A DNA stretch of 64,000 bases from Robertmurraya kyonggiensis (GCF_005116465.1 NZ_SWBM01000007.1:1-64000); one strand, 5' to 3'; counted from the stretch's first letter, positions 18,640-27,696 are shown. Notes: generated from the letters alone by a model not told the origin. Made by a program: numbers and translations.

Positions 18640-19605
18640 TTACTTGAATAATTCAGGATAGACGGCCTTTGCCAGTTCCTCTAGCCCCTCAGCAAGTCTA
18701 GGACCAGATCGAGTAACCAGATCAGAGTGAACATCAATGACTTGTTTATTTTTCACTGCTGAAACATCCTGCCAGCCTTCTCTTGCTAACACAGAATCGA
18801 CAGCTCCCTCTGTATAGTATCCATAAGTCGTGATAATTACTTCCGGATTTCGTTCAATATAGGATTCCTGGTCAAGATTCAACCAACCCTCTTGATCCCC
18901 TACACCATTTTTCGCATGAATAAGCGTCAGCATTTCATCCATAAAAGTATTTTTTCCGACTACGTAAAGATCTGGTGCCGGACTAACCTCGACAATTACA
19001 GATTTTGGTTCTGTAATCTCAGCTGTTTTCTCTTCGATTTCAGCTATCTTTGTTTTCATATCAGCGATAATTTTTTCTGCATTCTCTGCTTCGCCTGTTG
19101 CTTTACCAATCATTTCGATCGAACTGTAAACGTCGTTAAAGCTAGCTGCATCATTGACAACGACTACAGCAATGCCAGAGTCTTTTAATTGTTGTAGCCC
19201 TTCTGAAGAATTATGCGCACTAGAAGCATGAGCAAGCACTAAATCTGGAGCGAGAGAAATAATCTTCTCCACATTCATCTCCATGCCACCGATTTTTTCT
19301 TTTTCATTTACTTCTTCAGGATAATTATCATGATCGGATACTCCGACAATTTCGTCACCAAGGCCTAGAGCAAAAGCGATTTCCGTGTTACTTGGGATCA
19401 GCGAAACGATCTTTTCCGGTTTTTCTTCAATAACCACTTCGTTATCGCTTGCATCTGTAATGGTTACTGGAAATGACTGCTCCTCTTTCTGTTCAACCTG
19501 TTCACCTGCTTGATTTGTTTTTTCAGGTGCTTGTTCCTCTCCACAACCTGCTAGAATTCCTACTGACATAAGTAGCAGTAATAAAAATGAGTACCATTTC
19601 TTCAT
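18640..19605 (-). CDS. btuF: corrinoid-binding lipoprotein BtuF
   Basis: First gene of the cobalamin operon. The N-terminus has a lipoprotein signal peptide with lipobox ILAGC, followed by a PeripBP_2 (class III solute-binding) domain: KIVSLIPSNTEIAFALGLGDEIVGVSDHDNYPEE is the usual start (landmark LIPSNTE), then IISLAPDLVLAHAS. About 321 residues. Start ATG 19605 has GGAGGA 8 nt upstream. It delivers corrinoids to BtuC/BtuD. Confidence 0.92.
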   Translation of the reverse strand: MKKWYSFLLLLLMSVGILAGCGEEQAPEKTNQAGEQVEQKEEQSFPVTITDASDNEVVIEEKPEKIVSLIPSNTEIAFALGLGDEIVGVSDHDNYPEEVNEKEKIGGMEMNVEKIISLAPDLVLAHASSAHNSSEGLQQLKDSGIAVVVVNDAASFNDVYSSIEMIGKATGEAENAEKIIADMKTKIAEIEEKTAEITEPKSVIVEVSPAPDLYVVGKNTFMDEMLTLIHAKNGVGDQEGWLNLDQESYIERNPEVIITTYGYYTEGAVDSVLAREGWQDVSAVKNKQVIDVHSDLVTRSGPRLAEGLEELAKAVYPELFK

Positions 19606-19667
19606 CTGTTTCTCCTCCAAATGTTATGAATGAAGCGGAGCTATGGCTTTTTTTTTTCAAAAAAGCC

Positions 19668-19705
19668 CAATAAAAAACATCTCCACTTGAAGAAATGGAG
19701 ATGTT
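19668..19705 (-). terminator. expression-platform terminator of the cobalamin riboswitch
   Basis: Minus-strand stem AACATCTCCA / TGGAGATGTT with a 10-nt loop, followed by TTTTTTATT. It lies between the aptamer and btuF, so corrinoid binding is expected to stop transcription here. Confidence 0.88.
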
Positions 19706-19734
19706 GGAATGATCAATATGTAAAAAGGTCTTCC

Positions 19735-19912
19735 AAACACCTCCCTATCCTCGTAGGTTTGTTGGTGTAGCTGAAATAGGCAGGTCTCCTGGCTCATGGT
19801 CATAGCAATCCTGCGCCTTCCCATACTTTCGTACAGTGACATTTTGCAGCATGCTCCCATTTACAGTGGCGGGACCGCGTTGGAATTACACCAACTTCCC
19901 TTTTAAGTCTTG
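19735..19912 (-). promoter_or_regulatory. cobalamin (B12) riboswitch
   Basis: Minus-strand RNA with the standard landmarks in order: GGGAAGTTGGTGTAATTCC, the GCGGTCCCGCCACTGT core (about 19863-19880), and the B12 box AGCCAGGAGACCTGCC (19779-19794). GTTGGTGTA in the aptamer (19887-19895) is fully complementary to TACACCAAC (19761-19769) after the B12 box. An intrinsic terminator follows, so control is by transcription attenuation of the btuF-to-phosphatase operon. Confidence 0.95.
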
Positions 19913-19915
19913 ATA

Positions 19916-20039
19916 GAAAAGCGGAAGCGCCTTGTTTAGCTCCGACAAGCATAAGACGAGCTGGCAAGAAGGTTGTTCTTTAACCTTCTGGACAGTTTGG
20001 CTTATGACCTCGAGGGGCTAGGCGCTGAAGCTAGACAGT
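19916..20039. repeat. Bacillaceae intergenic palindromic element
   Basis: About 124 bp of GC-richer sequence starting GAAAAGCGGAAGCGCC and ending GGCGCTGAAGCTAGACAG. It folds as a long nested palindrome: AAGCGCC / GGCGCT outside, CATAAG / CTTATG inside, AGAAGGTT / AACCTTCT at the tip. From memory of Bacillaceae genomes, elements with this sequence occur many times per genome. Here it lies between the likely operon promoter (TATAAT at 20119-20124 on the minus strand) and the riboswitch. Confidence 0.8.
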
Positions 20040-20155
20040 CATCTAACTTCAAAAATATACTTTTCTCATAAAGACACCTAAATCTATAAATTCCATATGA
20101 AATTTTCCGTTACCGATAATTATACACCATGATCTGGCAAAAAAAGCAATAAATT

Positions 20156-20887
20156 TTACTTAGCTAGGTCGACTGAGATGGAATCTACTACTCGAATTTC
20201 TTCGACAGTCATTTGGCATCTTCGAGCAAAAAGCCTTACTCCCGCAGCTTCAGCCTCTCTTAACGCTTGGTCAAAAGCAGGATCGATATGAGAAGCCGTT
20301 GTTATGTATTGGACATCCTCTCGCTGGGCAACAAAAAGTATCGCCGTTTCAAAGTCAGAATTTCTTGCGAGCTCTGTTAGTTCCTTTACATGCTTTGTTC
20401 CTCGTGCAGTGACTGCATCGGGAAACATACCTTTTTCACCATCCGCCAATGTTACACTTTTAACCTCAAGCAGCAGTTGATTTCCGTCCTCTTTTTCTAA
20501 TAAAAAATCCCAACGAGAATTTCCATGCTTGTATTCGGATTTCTTGTACTTCCAGTCATTGAATTCTTCGAAAAATCCAGCCTTCAACCCTTTTTCCACA
20601 AGCATATTCGGATAAGTCGTATTAATTGAAACAAGACAAGTCTGGTCAGGATTCTCACAAAGGACAGCCGTCCATTTTGTATTGCGGTTTGGATTATCGT
20701 TATCCATCAACCAGACCCTTCTGCCAGGAATCAAAAGTTCAATCAGTCTACCAGGATCAGGTAAGTGCGCTATGACAACTTCATCTGAATCAAGCAGTCG
20801 ACAATGAATGATAAAGCGATTTGGTCTTTCAAGAAAAATAGCTTCCGTTAACTGACGTGGGAATGCCATCCGTAATTCTGTGGTCAT
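20156..20887 (-). CDS. sfsA: SfsA family protein (sugar fermentation stimulation protein homologue)
   Basis: 243-residue member of the SfsA family, which combines an OB-like domain (about residues 15-75, LERPNRFIIHCRL, HLPDPGRLIELLIPG) with a restriction-endonuclease-like domain (RWDFLLEKEDGNQLLLEVKSVTL, holding the D...ExK nuclease residues). Non-specific DNA/RNA nuclease activity has been proposed for the family; its biological role is unclear. Same strand as the following hypothetical gene, 21 bp apart. Confidence 0.9.
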   Translation of the reverse strand: MTTELRMAFPRQLTEAIFLERPNRFIIHCRLLDSDEVVIAHLPDPGRLIELLIPGRRVWLMDNDNPNRNTKWTAVLCENPDQTCLVSINTTYPNMLVEKGLKAGFFEEFNDWKYKKSEYKHGNSRWDFLLEKEDGNQLLLEVKSVTLADGEKGMFPDAVTARGTKHVKELTELARNSDFETAILFVAQREDVQYITTASHIDPAFDQALREAEAAGVRLFARRCQMTVEEIRVVDSISVDLAK

Positions 20888-20908
20888 TCTTTAATGAGCC
20901 TCCTCAAG

Positions 20909-21685
20909 TTAGTTGGAATACATCTTCCACTCTCTCGTTTTTTTATCAAAAAGAAGCTTCGCGTCATACTTCCCTCTTGCCACGTTCTCATATTCTTCAT
21001 ACATGTCGTCCATATTATCAAAATCACCGAGAACCCAGATTGGAATCTCAATGCTTGTCCGAGTTTGTACCGTATCGTGGAAGGAGATAAGAATACCTTC
21101 CTTCATCATCTGTTTCATATTAAGTAAAAGTTCCATACTTATCGATGGAAATTCACGCTTCTTTTTCAAGCCTAAAAGGTTTTTCTCTAATCCCGCTTCC
21201 TTCATCTTCCCCGCTAAAACATCACCGAGCATGCGGTAGAAGTCTCGGATGTTTCGATAATACACTTTGTTCCACCAGCCATCATCATGAGCCAAATAGA
21301 CGAAGCGATTTCGTAAACGGTGGTAAAACGGTGGCTTTAAATGGTCTTTCATATGACCTAAATAGAGCAGCTCTGCTAGTTCCTGACCAGTAAGCTCGTT
21401 TAACCCCTCTTCTTCTTCAAAATCAATCCAGCAAAAATCACCGTAACCATACACATCATCCTTTGCTAGATTGTTCAATCGTTCATTTGGAACGATTTCT
21501 AGTAATGTGTGCATATTAAAGTCGCCATCATCAAAATGATGCTTCAGTAGAAGTACATTGTTCATGAGGTCTGAGAGTGACCCGGCAAATTCCGCGTATT
21601 CAATCCCATAAGAAAGAACATATTGTTTGGTTTCGTTTAAGTGTACGTATACAAGGTCACGCTGATTGCTATTGTTTTTTTTCAA
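20909..21685 (-). CDS. conserved hypothetical protein
   Basis: 258 residues, soluble, acidic, without signal peptide or transmembrane segments. It is rich in aromatic and acidic residues (HDDGWWNKVYYRNIRDFYR, YEEYENVARGKYDAKLLFDKKTREW). I do not recognise the domain. It ends 21 bp before sfsA, so the two are probably co-transcribed. Base use is like that of its neighbours, so transfer is not suggested. Confidence 0.7.
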   Translation of the reverse strand: MKKNNSNQRDLVYVHLNETKQYVLSYGIEYAEFAGSLSDLMNNVLLLKHHFDDGDFNMHTLLEIVPNERLNNLAKDDVYGYGDFCWIDFEEEEGLNELTGQELAELLYLGHMKDHLKPPFYHRLRNRFVYLAHDDGWWNKVYYRNIRDFYRMLGDVLAGKMKEAGLEKNLLGLKKKREFPSISMELLLNMKQMMKEGILISFHDTVQTRTSIEIPIWVLGDFDNMDDMYEEYENVARGKYDAKLLFDKKTREWKMYSN

Positions 21686-22066
21686 GAGAATAACCTCCGA
21701 CCCTTTTGATAAGACTTATGAAGACGTAACAAACCTTCAGTCACAATGTCATCTTTTTTATCATCTTTTTATATGATATTCTAACAAATTTTTATCGTAA
21801 AATCTTAGTCTGAACTTTTTTGTCAAGAGATTTTAATAAACACCATCGAGACTATATTAAGACAAGCCATTGTTGGTATTACAAACACAATTGATTGCCC
21901 ACTAAAATCGAGTTCCTAGAGCAACATTTTTAAAATTAGAAATATATTAACAAGTTAAAAATATTGCCGTTTCTTATTTATTCATATCAATTCTGCCTTT
22001 CTTTACTTATAATAATCACGTGAAGAAATTTCAATTATTATTTTTCCGGTAAAGGAGCGTGAGCGC
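21686..22066. other. intergenic, divergent promoters, mgtE leader
   Basis: 380 bp between divergent genes. A TATAAT at 22008-22013 probably serves mgtE, with AAAGGAG just before the start codon. I looked for the Mg2+-sensing M-box RNA common in front of mgtE and do not see its conserved segments. AT-rich, no repeat found. Confidence 0.4.
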
Positions 22067-23425
22067 ATGATTCATAACATGACAGAAGATCAAATCACCC
22101 TTTATGTCATCAAAGCGTTAAAAGAAAATAAGCGAAAAGAATTTGAAGCGATCATCGATGAGCTACAACCATACGATATTGCCCAAATTTATGCGGACTT
22201 GCCGGAAAAACACCGAACACGCTTTTTATTTTTCCTTAATATAGACGCTCTTGCAGATTTAATTCAAGAGTTAGACAGTGAAGAGCAAATTGATGTGTTG
22301 AACCGGCTCGGAATTGAAAAATCAGGGAAAGTCTTAGACATGATGGACAACGATGACCTTGCCTCCTTGCTTGAGGATTTATCTCCTGAAAAAATAGCTT
22401 CCTTACTATCAGGAATGAAAAAGGGAGAGGCAAAAATTGTTCAGGACATCATGAACTATCCTGCAGAAACTGCAGGACGTTTGATGACCAACCGTTTCGT
22501 GTGGATCCGCGATTACTACACGGTTAGAGAAGCCGTTGATAAGTTAAAATCATTTGCTGAACTAGCAGAGACGATTAACTACTTATATGTTGTCGACCAA
22601 CATAGACGTCTTGTGGGGGTAGTATCTTATCGGGATTTATTAATTGCCGATACACAAGAGAAAATACGAGATATTATGTACGAACGGGTTATCTCTGTAT
22701 TAGAAGACACGGACCAAGAAGAAGTAGCAAGATTAATTGAACGGTATGACTTCCTCGCGATTCCTGTTGTGAATGCGGAACATGTTCTAATCGGAATTAT
22801 CACGGTCGATGATATCATCGACGTCGTCATTCGTGAGGCTAACGAGGATATCGAAAAACTTTCTGCTTCCGGTAAATCGATCGACTTCGATACTAAGTCC
22901 TTTGTTGCTGCTTATCGTCGACTACCATGGTTGGTTTTACTCCTTTTTATCGGGTTGATTTCAGGTAGTATTATTGATACCTATTCGACTACATTAAAAC
23001 AAGTCGTTGCCCTCGCATTCTTTATGCCGATGATCTCTGGGATGACTGGTAACACTGGAACTCAATCACTCGCAGTTGTCGTTCGCGGTCTTGCTTCCAA
23101 TGATATTGATAAAAGAGTCATCACGAAGCTAATTTTCAGAGAGCTCTTTGTTGGAGTCATTATAGGTGTCACTTGTGGCGTACTCATTTCCGTCATTGCT
23201 CTCGTTTGGCAAGGAAACTTTATCCTTGGACTTGTCGTTGGTAGCTCGTTGTTATTAACTTTAATTATCGGAACGTTAGCAGGTACAGTCATTCCACTGA
23301 TCTTATATCGTTTAAATATTGACCCTGCCATCGCATCTGGTCCACTAATCACAACCCTAAACGACATTTTTTCGCTCGTAACCTATTTTGGGATTGCTAC
23401 GATGTTTATCGAATATTTACTGTAG
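22067..23425 (+). CDS. mgtE: magnesium transporter MgtE
   Basis: Mg2+ channel of the plasma membrane. The cytosolic MgtE N domain (residues about 30-130, with DMMDNDDLASLLEDL) is followed by two CBS domains (about 135-260) that sense Mg2+, and a C-terminal part with five transmembrane helices containing the pore signature FFMPMISGMTGNTGTQSLAVVVRGLA (landmark GNTGTQS). 452 residues, standard length. Confidence 0.95.
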   Translation: MIHNMTEDQITLYVIKALKENKRKEFEAIIDELQPYDIAQIYADLPEKHRTRFLFFLNIDALADLIQELDSEEQIDVLNRLGIEKSGKVLDMMDNDDLASLLEDLSPEKIASLLSGMKKGEAKIVQDIMNYPAETAGRLMTNRFVWIRDYYTVREAVDKLKSFAELAETINYLYVVDQHRRLVGVVSYRDLLIADTQEKIRDIMYERVISVLEDTDQEEVARLIERYDFLAIPVVNAEHVLIGIITVDDIIDVVIREANEDIEKLSASGKSIDFDTKSFVAAYRRLPWLVLLLFIGLISGSIIDTYSTTLKQVVALAFFMPMISGMTGNTGTQSLAVVVRGLASNDIDKRVITKLIFRELFVGVIIGVTCGVLISVIALVWQGNFILGLVVGSSLLLTLIIGTLAGTVIPLILYRLNIDPAIASGPLITTLNDIFSLVTYFGIATMFIEYLL

Positions 23426-23458
23426 AAACTCACGATAGAGCCCCTTCGTGGGTTTTTC
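23426..23458 (+). terminator. mgtE terminator
   Basis: Stem AAACTCACGA / TCGTGGGTTT (one T-G pair) followed by TTTCTTTT, directly after the mgtE stop codon. Confidence 0.8.
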
Positions 23459-23561
23459 TTTTGAAACTATCTAATTCTATATTACGTCTTAATACATGTG
23501 GCTATTTTAATTGGTAATTTGTTAAGATAGAGGAAGATTATAGGAGACTAGGTGTTGCAGG

Positions 23562-24734
23562 ATGGAGAAAAAGACTAGGGTTGCCGAAAAGTTCGACTGG
23601 ACATTATGCTTTATACTATTTGTGTTCTTTCTAACTAGCTGCGCTACGATCTATAGCGCTCAAACAACTGGACAATATGGAGACACGAATTATTTTATAC
23701 GACAAGCTCTAAATTATGCGATCGGGGTTGTAATTGTTGCAGTTGTCATGCTCTTTGATAATGAGCAATATCGAAAATTAAGTTGGTATTTATATGGATT
23801 TGGGATCTTTCTTTTGGTTTTCCTTATTTTTGCACCAGAATCCATCGCACCGGAAACCAAAGGGGCAAAAGCCTGGTTCGTTATCCCAGGACTTGGCTCA
23901 GTACAGCCTTCTGAATTTATGAAGATTTTTTTAATTCTGACCCTCAGCAAATTAATTGCAGATCATCATGAAAAAATTGATTATAAAACATTAAAGACAG
24001 ATTTTTACTTATTAATGAAGCTAGGACTAGCAACGATCGTCCCTCTCGGTTTAATAGCACCGGAAGACATGGGAACAGGATTAGTTATTATCGCTATTTT
24101 AGTCGGCATGATTCTTGTATCCGGCATCTCTTGGAAAATTATCACGCCGATTTTTCTCATAGGAGCATCCTTTGCAGCTGCGATTCTTTATGTGGTCATA
24201 AAAGTACCAGAACTATTGAAAAGGTTCTTTAATATTGATGAGTACAAGCTAAACCGCATTTATTCCTGGCTTGATCCGGAGAGCTTTCAAAGCGGGATCG
24301 GCTATCAGCTTTATAAGTCGCTCCAAGCGATTGGTTCTGGACTCATTACTGGAAAGGGCTTTGGTGAAAGAGTTGTTTATATCCCTGATAACCATACCGA
24401 CTTTGTCTTTAGCGTTATCGGTGAGGAATACGGATTTATTGGCGCAAGTATGGTCATTGGTATGTTTTTTATTTTAATCTATCATTTAACAAAAACCGCC
24501 CTTGATACAACCGATCCGTTTAATACTTATATTTGTGTCGGTATCATTAGCATGATTACCTTCCATGTTTTTCAAAACATCGGGATGACAATTCAGTTAT
24601 TGCCGATTACAGGGATTCCTCTTCCTTTTATCAGTTATGGAGGAAGTGCTATGATGGGAAATATGTTCGCAATGGGACTCATCTTTAGTATTCGATATCA
24701 TCATAAAACTTATATGTTCAGTTCAAACGCATAA
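23562..24734 (+). CDS. rodA: RodA/FtsW/SpoVE family glycosyltransferase, RodA-like
   Basis: SEDS-family peptidoglycan polymerase, 390 residues, about ten transmembrane segments. Motifs: GAKAWFVIPGLGSVQPSEFMK (landmark QPSE), QSGIGYQLYKSLQAIGSG, FGERVVYIPDNHTDFVFSVIGEEYGFIG (DFVFSVIGEE) and GIPLPFISYGGSAM. The short N-terminus and the NHTDFVF segment favour the RodA side of the family, but FtsW or SpoVE cannot be excluded. Monocistronic, with its own terminator. Confidence 0.85.
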   Translation: MEKKTRVAEKFDWTLCFILFVFFLTSCATIYSAQTTGQYGDTNYFIRQALNYAIGVVIVAVVMLFDNEQYRKLSWYLYGFGIFLLVFLIFAPESIAPETKGAKAWFVIPGLGSVQPSEFMKIFLILTLSKLIADHHEKIDYKTLKTDFYLLMKLGLATIVPLGLIAPEDMGTGLVIIAILVGMILVSGISWKIITPIFLIGASFAAAILYVVIKVPELLKRFFNIDEYKLNRIYSWLDPESFQSGIGYQLYKSLQAIGSGLITGKGFGERVVYIPDNHTDFVFSVIGEEYGFIGASMVIGMFFILIYHLTKTALDTTDPFNTYICVGIISMITFHVFQNIGMTIQLLPITGIPLPFISYGGSAMMGNMFAMGLIFSIRYHHKTYMFSSNA

Positions 24735-24766
24735 AAACCCTTAAGTTTTCACTTAAGGGTTTTTAT
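24733..24766 (+). terminator. rodA terminator
   Basis: Perfect 13-bp stem AAAAACCCTTAAG / CTTAAGGGTTTTT with a short TTTTCA loop, immediately after the gene; symmetrical, so it could act on both strands. Confidence 0.9.
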
Positions 24767-24805
24767 TTATAATTATTATTAATTAATATTTATTTTAAAT
24801 AAGTA

Positions 24806-24833
24806 TTGATTTTAATTTAATATTTGTTATAAT
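24806..24833 (+). promoter_or_regulatory. dps promoter, possible PerR site
   Basis: TTGATT (24806-24811), 16-nt spacer, TATAAT (24828-24833), ahead of GAGGAGG. The -10 is embedded in TTATAATAAATATATAA, which resembles the PerR box (TTATAATNATTATAA) only partly. Dps/MrgA genes are usually PerR targets; here that is an inference. Confidence 0.6.
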
Positions 24834-24864
24834 AAATATATAAATTGTTTGAGGAGGAATTTAA

Positions 24865-25299
24865 ATGAATCTACAAACTGCATTAAACGTACAAATTTCT
24901 AACTGGAGTATTCTATACACGAAACTACATCGTTTTCACTGGTATGTAAAAGGACCACTTTTCTTCACCCTTCATGAAAAATTTGAAGAATTATATAATG
25001 AAGCAGCCGAGACTGTTGACGAAATTGCTGAGCGCCTACTTGCAATCGGTGGACAACCAGTTGCTACAATGAAAGAATACTTAGAAACTGCTACTCTAGC
25101 AGAAACAAATAACGAAACAAAGGCAAGCGAAATGGTTGCTGCTCTAGTTTCTGATTACAAAGCAATTAAAGAACAACTTGTTGAACTTGCAAAATTAGCA
25201 GAAGAGCAAGATGACGTGATTACAAACGATTTAGCTACTGGCTTAATCGAGAAAATTGACACCCATGTATGGATGTTAACTGCTTATCTAGGTGAATAA
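24865..25299 (+). CDS. dps: Dps-family ferritin-like DNA-binding protein (MrgA type)
   Basis: Miniferritin that oxidises and stores iron using peroxide and protects DNA. At 144 residues it carries the intersubunit ferroxidase motif: [24 protein letters not shown] (His near residue 28 and 32, then [12 protein letters not shown] with Asp/Glu). The N-terminal extension seen in strongly DNA-binding Dps is short. Monocistronic; ends in a bidirectional terminator shared with the convergent dioxygenase gene. Confidence 0.92.
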   Translation: MNLQTALNVQISNWSILYTKLHRFHWYVKGPLFFTLHEKFEELYNEAAETVDEIAERLLAIGGQPVATMKEYLETATLAETNNETKASEMVAALVSDYKAIKEQLVELAKLAEEQDDVITNDLATGLIEKIDTHVWMLTAYLGE

Positions 25300-25314
25300 T
25301 AACGTAAATGGTAA

Positions 25315-25346
25315 AAAGAGTCAGTGAACTAAATCACTGACTCTTT
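25315..25346. terminator. bidirectional terminator
   Basis: Perfect 13-bp stem AAAGAGTCAGTGA / TCACTGACTCTTT with A-run and T-run at the two ends, between convergent dps and the dioxygenase gene. Confidence 0.92.
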
Positions 25347-25348
25347 TT

Positions 25349-26200
25349 TTACACAGCTAATATAATTTGTGTTCCTGACGGGTCCTTAACATGCAAACCT
25401 TTTTTCACAACCTCTACAGAAATATTCAATTTTTCTAGCCGTTCCACTGCTTTCTGTCTTTCATCATCACTTGGGAACACCAATGTATAATGCTCTAACC
25501 CTGCACTTTTTTCAGATGGTGCTGGAGCTCCTAACCCATTCCACGTATTTAACCCAATATGATGATGATATCGGCCGGTTGAAATAAAGAGAGCCTGCCC
25601 GCCATACCGAGTCACAATTTCAAAACCGAGACCTTCACAGTAAAATTGTTCAGCCTCATGCAAATTAGCAACATGCAGATGAATATGCCCCATGATTGTT
25701 CCTGCAGGCAACCCTTGCCACTTTTCGCCATTCCACTGCGAGAATAAATCTTCTACATCCAAAGCAACTGTACCCATCTCGATTGAATCATTCATCCATT
25801 CCCATTTTTCAGCCGGACGATCAGCATAAATTTCAATCCCGTTTCCGTCAGGGTCTCCTAAATAAATCGCCTCACTCACGAGATGATCGGAAGCCCCTTG
25901 AAGAGGATAACCACTTTCAACAAGATGCTTTAAACAAGCTGCCAAATCTGCTCGACTTGGAAGAAGTAAAGCAAAATGATACAAACCCGTGCGACGTGGC
26001 TCTTTAGGTGTGACATTGTCTGGTTCAATAATGGTCACCAACGGCGTTTTTCCATCTGCTGTTAGAATCGCCGATTCTTCCGTCTGAGACAAAACCTTCA
26101 GTCCAATAATTTCTTTGTAAAAAGTTAATGAACGCTCCAATTCAGTTACCTTTAGCTGCACTTGATTGACATATACATTTGGCTCGTTATGAAAAGTCAT
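25349..26200 (-). CDS. catE: VOC-family dioxygenase, CatE-like
   Basis: 283-residue protein with two vicinal-oxygen-chelate (glyoxalase-fold) modules: VYVNQVQLKVTELERSLTFYKEIIGL at the N-terminus and GHIHLHVANLHEAEQFYCEGLGF in the second half. It resembles catechol-2,3-dioxygenase CatE (YfiE) of B. subtilis, which uses Fe(II). Candidate metal ligands are the His in MGHIHLH, a His in LEHYTL and the C-terminal Glu region. The start is ATG 26200 with AAGGGGGG 8 nt upstream; the annotation could start 17 codons earlier but lacks a site there. A ring-cleavage role is inferred from family. Confidence 0.82.
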   Translation of the reverse strand: MTFHNEPNVYVNQVQLKVTELERSLTFYKEIIGLKVLSQTEESAILTADGKTPLVTIIEPDNVTPKEPRRTGLYHFALLLPSRADLAACLKHLVESGYPLQGASDHLVSEAIYLGDPDGNGIEIYADRPAEKWEWMNDSIEMGTVALDVEDLFSQWNGEKWQGLPAGTIMGHIHLHVANLHEAEQFYCEGLGFEIVTRYGGQALFISTGRYHHHIGLNTWNGLGAPAPSEKSAGLEHYTLVFPSDDERQKAVERLEKLNISVEVVKKGLHVKDPSGTQIILAV

Positions 26201-26306
26201 GTATAAGTCCCCCCTTTTCCTGTTTCCATTCTTTATTATATTCTGTTCCAAAAATCATTTTAATTAAGTATACTAAATATAACCTAAATACAAGGAGTGA
26301 TTTGTT

Positions 26307-26522
26307 TTGGCTAAGTCTCGAGCAAGAAAACACCGTGAAAAATTAGCACGTGAAGGTAGACGAAATCCTGAATGCAACCGTAGCCCCTTTGCCGCAATGG
26401 ATATGACAACAAGGAAAACAAAAACGAAAAAAGATTATATGTATCAATACAAACACAAGAACCATTCATTCGATCGCGGATATGATGGTTCTTTTTATTT
26501 GTTCTCTCCTCTATCTGCATAA
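26307..26522 (+). CDS. small basic protein of unknown function
   Basis: 71 residues, TTG start with AAGGAGTG 8 nt upstream. The first 52 residues are extremely basic (MAKSRARKHREKLAREGRRN, TTRKTKTKKD) and look like a conserved Bacillaceae small protein, perhaps RNA- or ribosome-associated. The last 15-20 residues are encoded by the transcription terminator hairpin (26457-26495), suggesting that an ancestral stop codon was lost and the tail is a read-through extension. Confidence 0.7.
   Translation: MAKSRARKHREKLAREGRRNPECNRSPFAAMDMTTRKTKTKKDYMYQYKHKNHSFDRGYDGSFYLFSPLSA
26457..26497 (+). terminator. terminator inside the 3' end of the small basic gene
   Basis: Stem AAGAACCAT / ATGGTTCTT (9 bp, 19-nt loop with a GATCGC core) followed by TTTTATTT, lying within the reading frame of the preceding gene. 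Confidence 0.75.
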
Positions 26523-26640
26523 GAGAAGTTTTCAAAATGCTCACATGAGACTACTTTTTTGACCACAACCACCCTTGTATATATGCTAAAATAAAGTTAG
26601 ACAGAAAATCTCATTTGTACTGGAGGAAACATCGACAACG

Positions 26641-27696
26641 ATGGAAAATATAAATAACTTCTTAAACAAGAATGGCTTAAAAAGATTTATAATTTTCGCA
26701 ATTATCATGATTGCATTATTTGCTGTAAGAAGCATGCTAAATGTAATCCTGTTAACATTTATTTTTTCATTTCTGATGGACCGGCTTGTAGAACTGGTCA
26801 CAAAAAAAACGAACATCAATCGAAAATTTACGGTTCTGTTTTCATACTTAACCATCATTGGGTTATTAACCTACGGGCTTGTAAAGTACCTCCCAGTCAT
26901 AACAATTGAAATTACGCAATTATTTAAGCAGCTCCAGGCTTTCTATCTTCAGCCTCGGGATAATGTTCTATTTAATTACATTGTAGAGATCATTGAAAAG
27001 AACGGCATTAATAACTATCTTGAACAAGGTGTGAATTTCATCCTGAAATCCTTTACGGATATAAGCGCAATTGGTGTTCAAGTGTTTATTTCGCTTATTT
27101 TGAGTTTATTCTTCTTGTTAGAAAAACAAAAACTCATTGAATTTACTACTAAATTTAAATATAGCAAGGTTGCTCCATTTTATAAGGAGATTGAATTTTT
27201 CGCTAGAAAATTTGTCCTCACATTCGGAAAAGTAATCGAAGCACAATTTGTGATTGCCATCGTGAACTGCGCGATTACGACGATCGCCTTATGGATCATG
27301 GACTTCCCGCAAATCTTAGGGTTATCGATCATGGTATTCGCACTTGGACTCATCCCTGTTGCTGGTGTCATGATTTCTCTAGTTCCATTATGTACAATTG
27401 CTTATACAATCGGCGGATACATGTATGTGGTCTACATCTTAATCGTAATCATGATTATCCATGCGATTGAGGCTTACATTTTGAATCCAAAATTGATGTC
27501 TTCTAAAACTCACTTACCTGTATTCTATACATTTATCGTCCTTATTTTCGGCGAGCACTACTTTGGTGTATGGGGACTTATTGTGGGGATTCCAGTATTT
27601 GTTTTCATCCTTGATATTTTAGGCGTAAAAAGCGTTGGTCAAGAGAATAAAGACGAACTAATCGACACAGCAACTACGGATAAACCAATAGACTAA
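26641..27696 (+). CDS. AI-2E family transporter (PerM/YdbI type)
   Basis: 351-residue membrane protein with about eight transmembrane segments of the UPF0118/AI-2E family: two at the N-terminus, a soluble middle part (about 90-150), then the conserved FGKVIEAQFVIAIVNCAITTIALW, LIPVAGVMISLVP and HAIEAYILNPKLM blocks. Substrates of the family differ (ions, signal molecules); none can be assigned here. GGAGG lies about 13 nt from the ATG, somewhat far. Confidence 0.85.
   Translation: MENINNFLNKNGLKRFIIFAIIMIALFAVRSMLNVILLTFIFSFLMDRLVELVTKKTNINRKFTVLFSYLTIIGLLTYGLVKYLPVITIEITQLFKQLQAFYLQPRDNVLFNYIVEIIEKNGINNYLEQGVNFILKSFTDISAIGVQVFISLILSLFFLLEKQKLIEFTTKFKYSKVAPFYKEIEFFARKFVLTFGKVIEAQFVIAIVNCAITTIALWIMDFPQILGLSIMVFALGLIPVAGVMISLVPLCTIAYTIGGYMYVVYILIVIMIIHAIEAYILNPKLMSSKTHLPVFYTFIVLIFGEHYFGVWGLIVGIPVFVFILDILGVKSVGQENKDELIDTATTDKPID

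Noticed and set aside
21686-22066. M-box magnesium riboswitch before mgtE
   Set aside because: None of its conserved segments could be recognised in this stretch.
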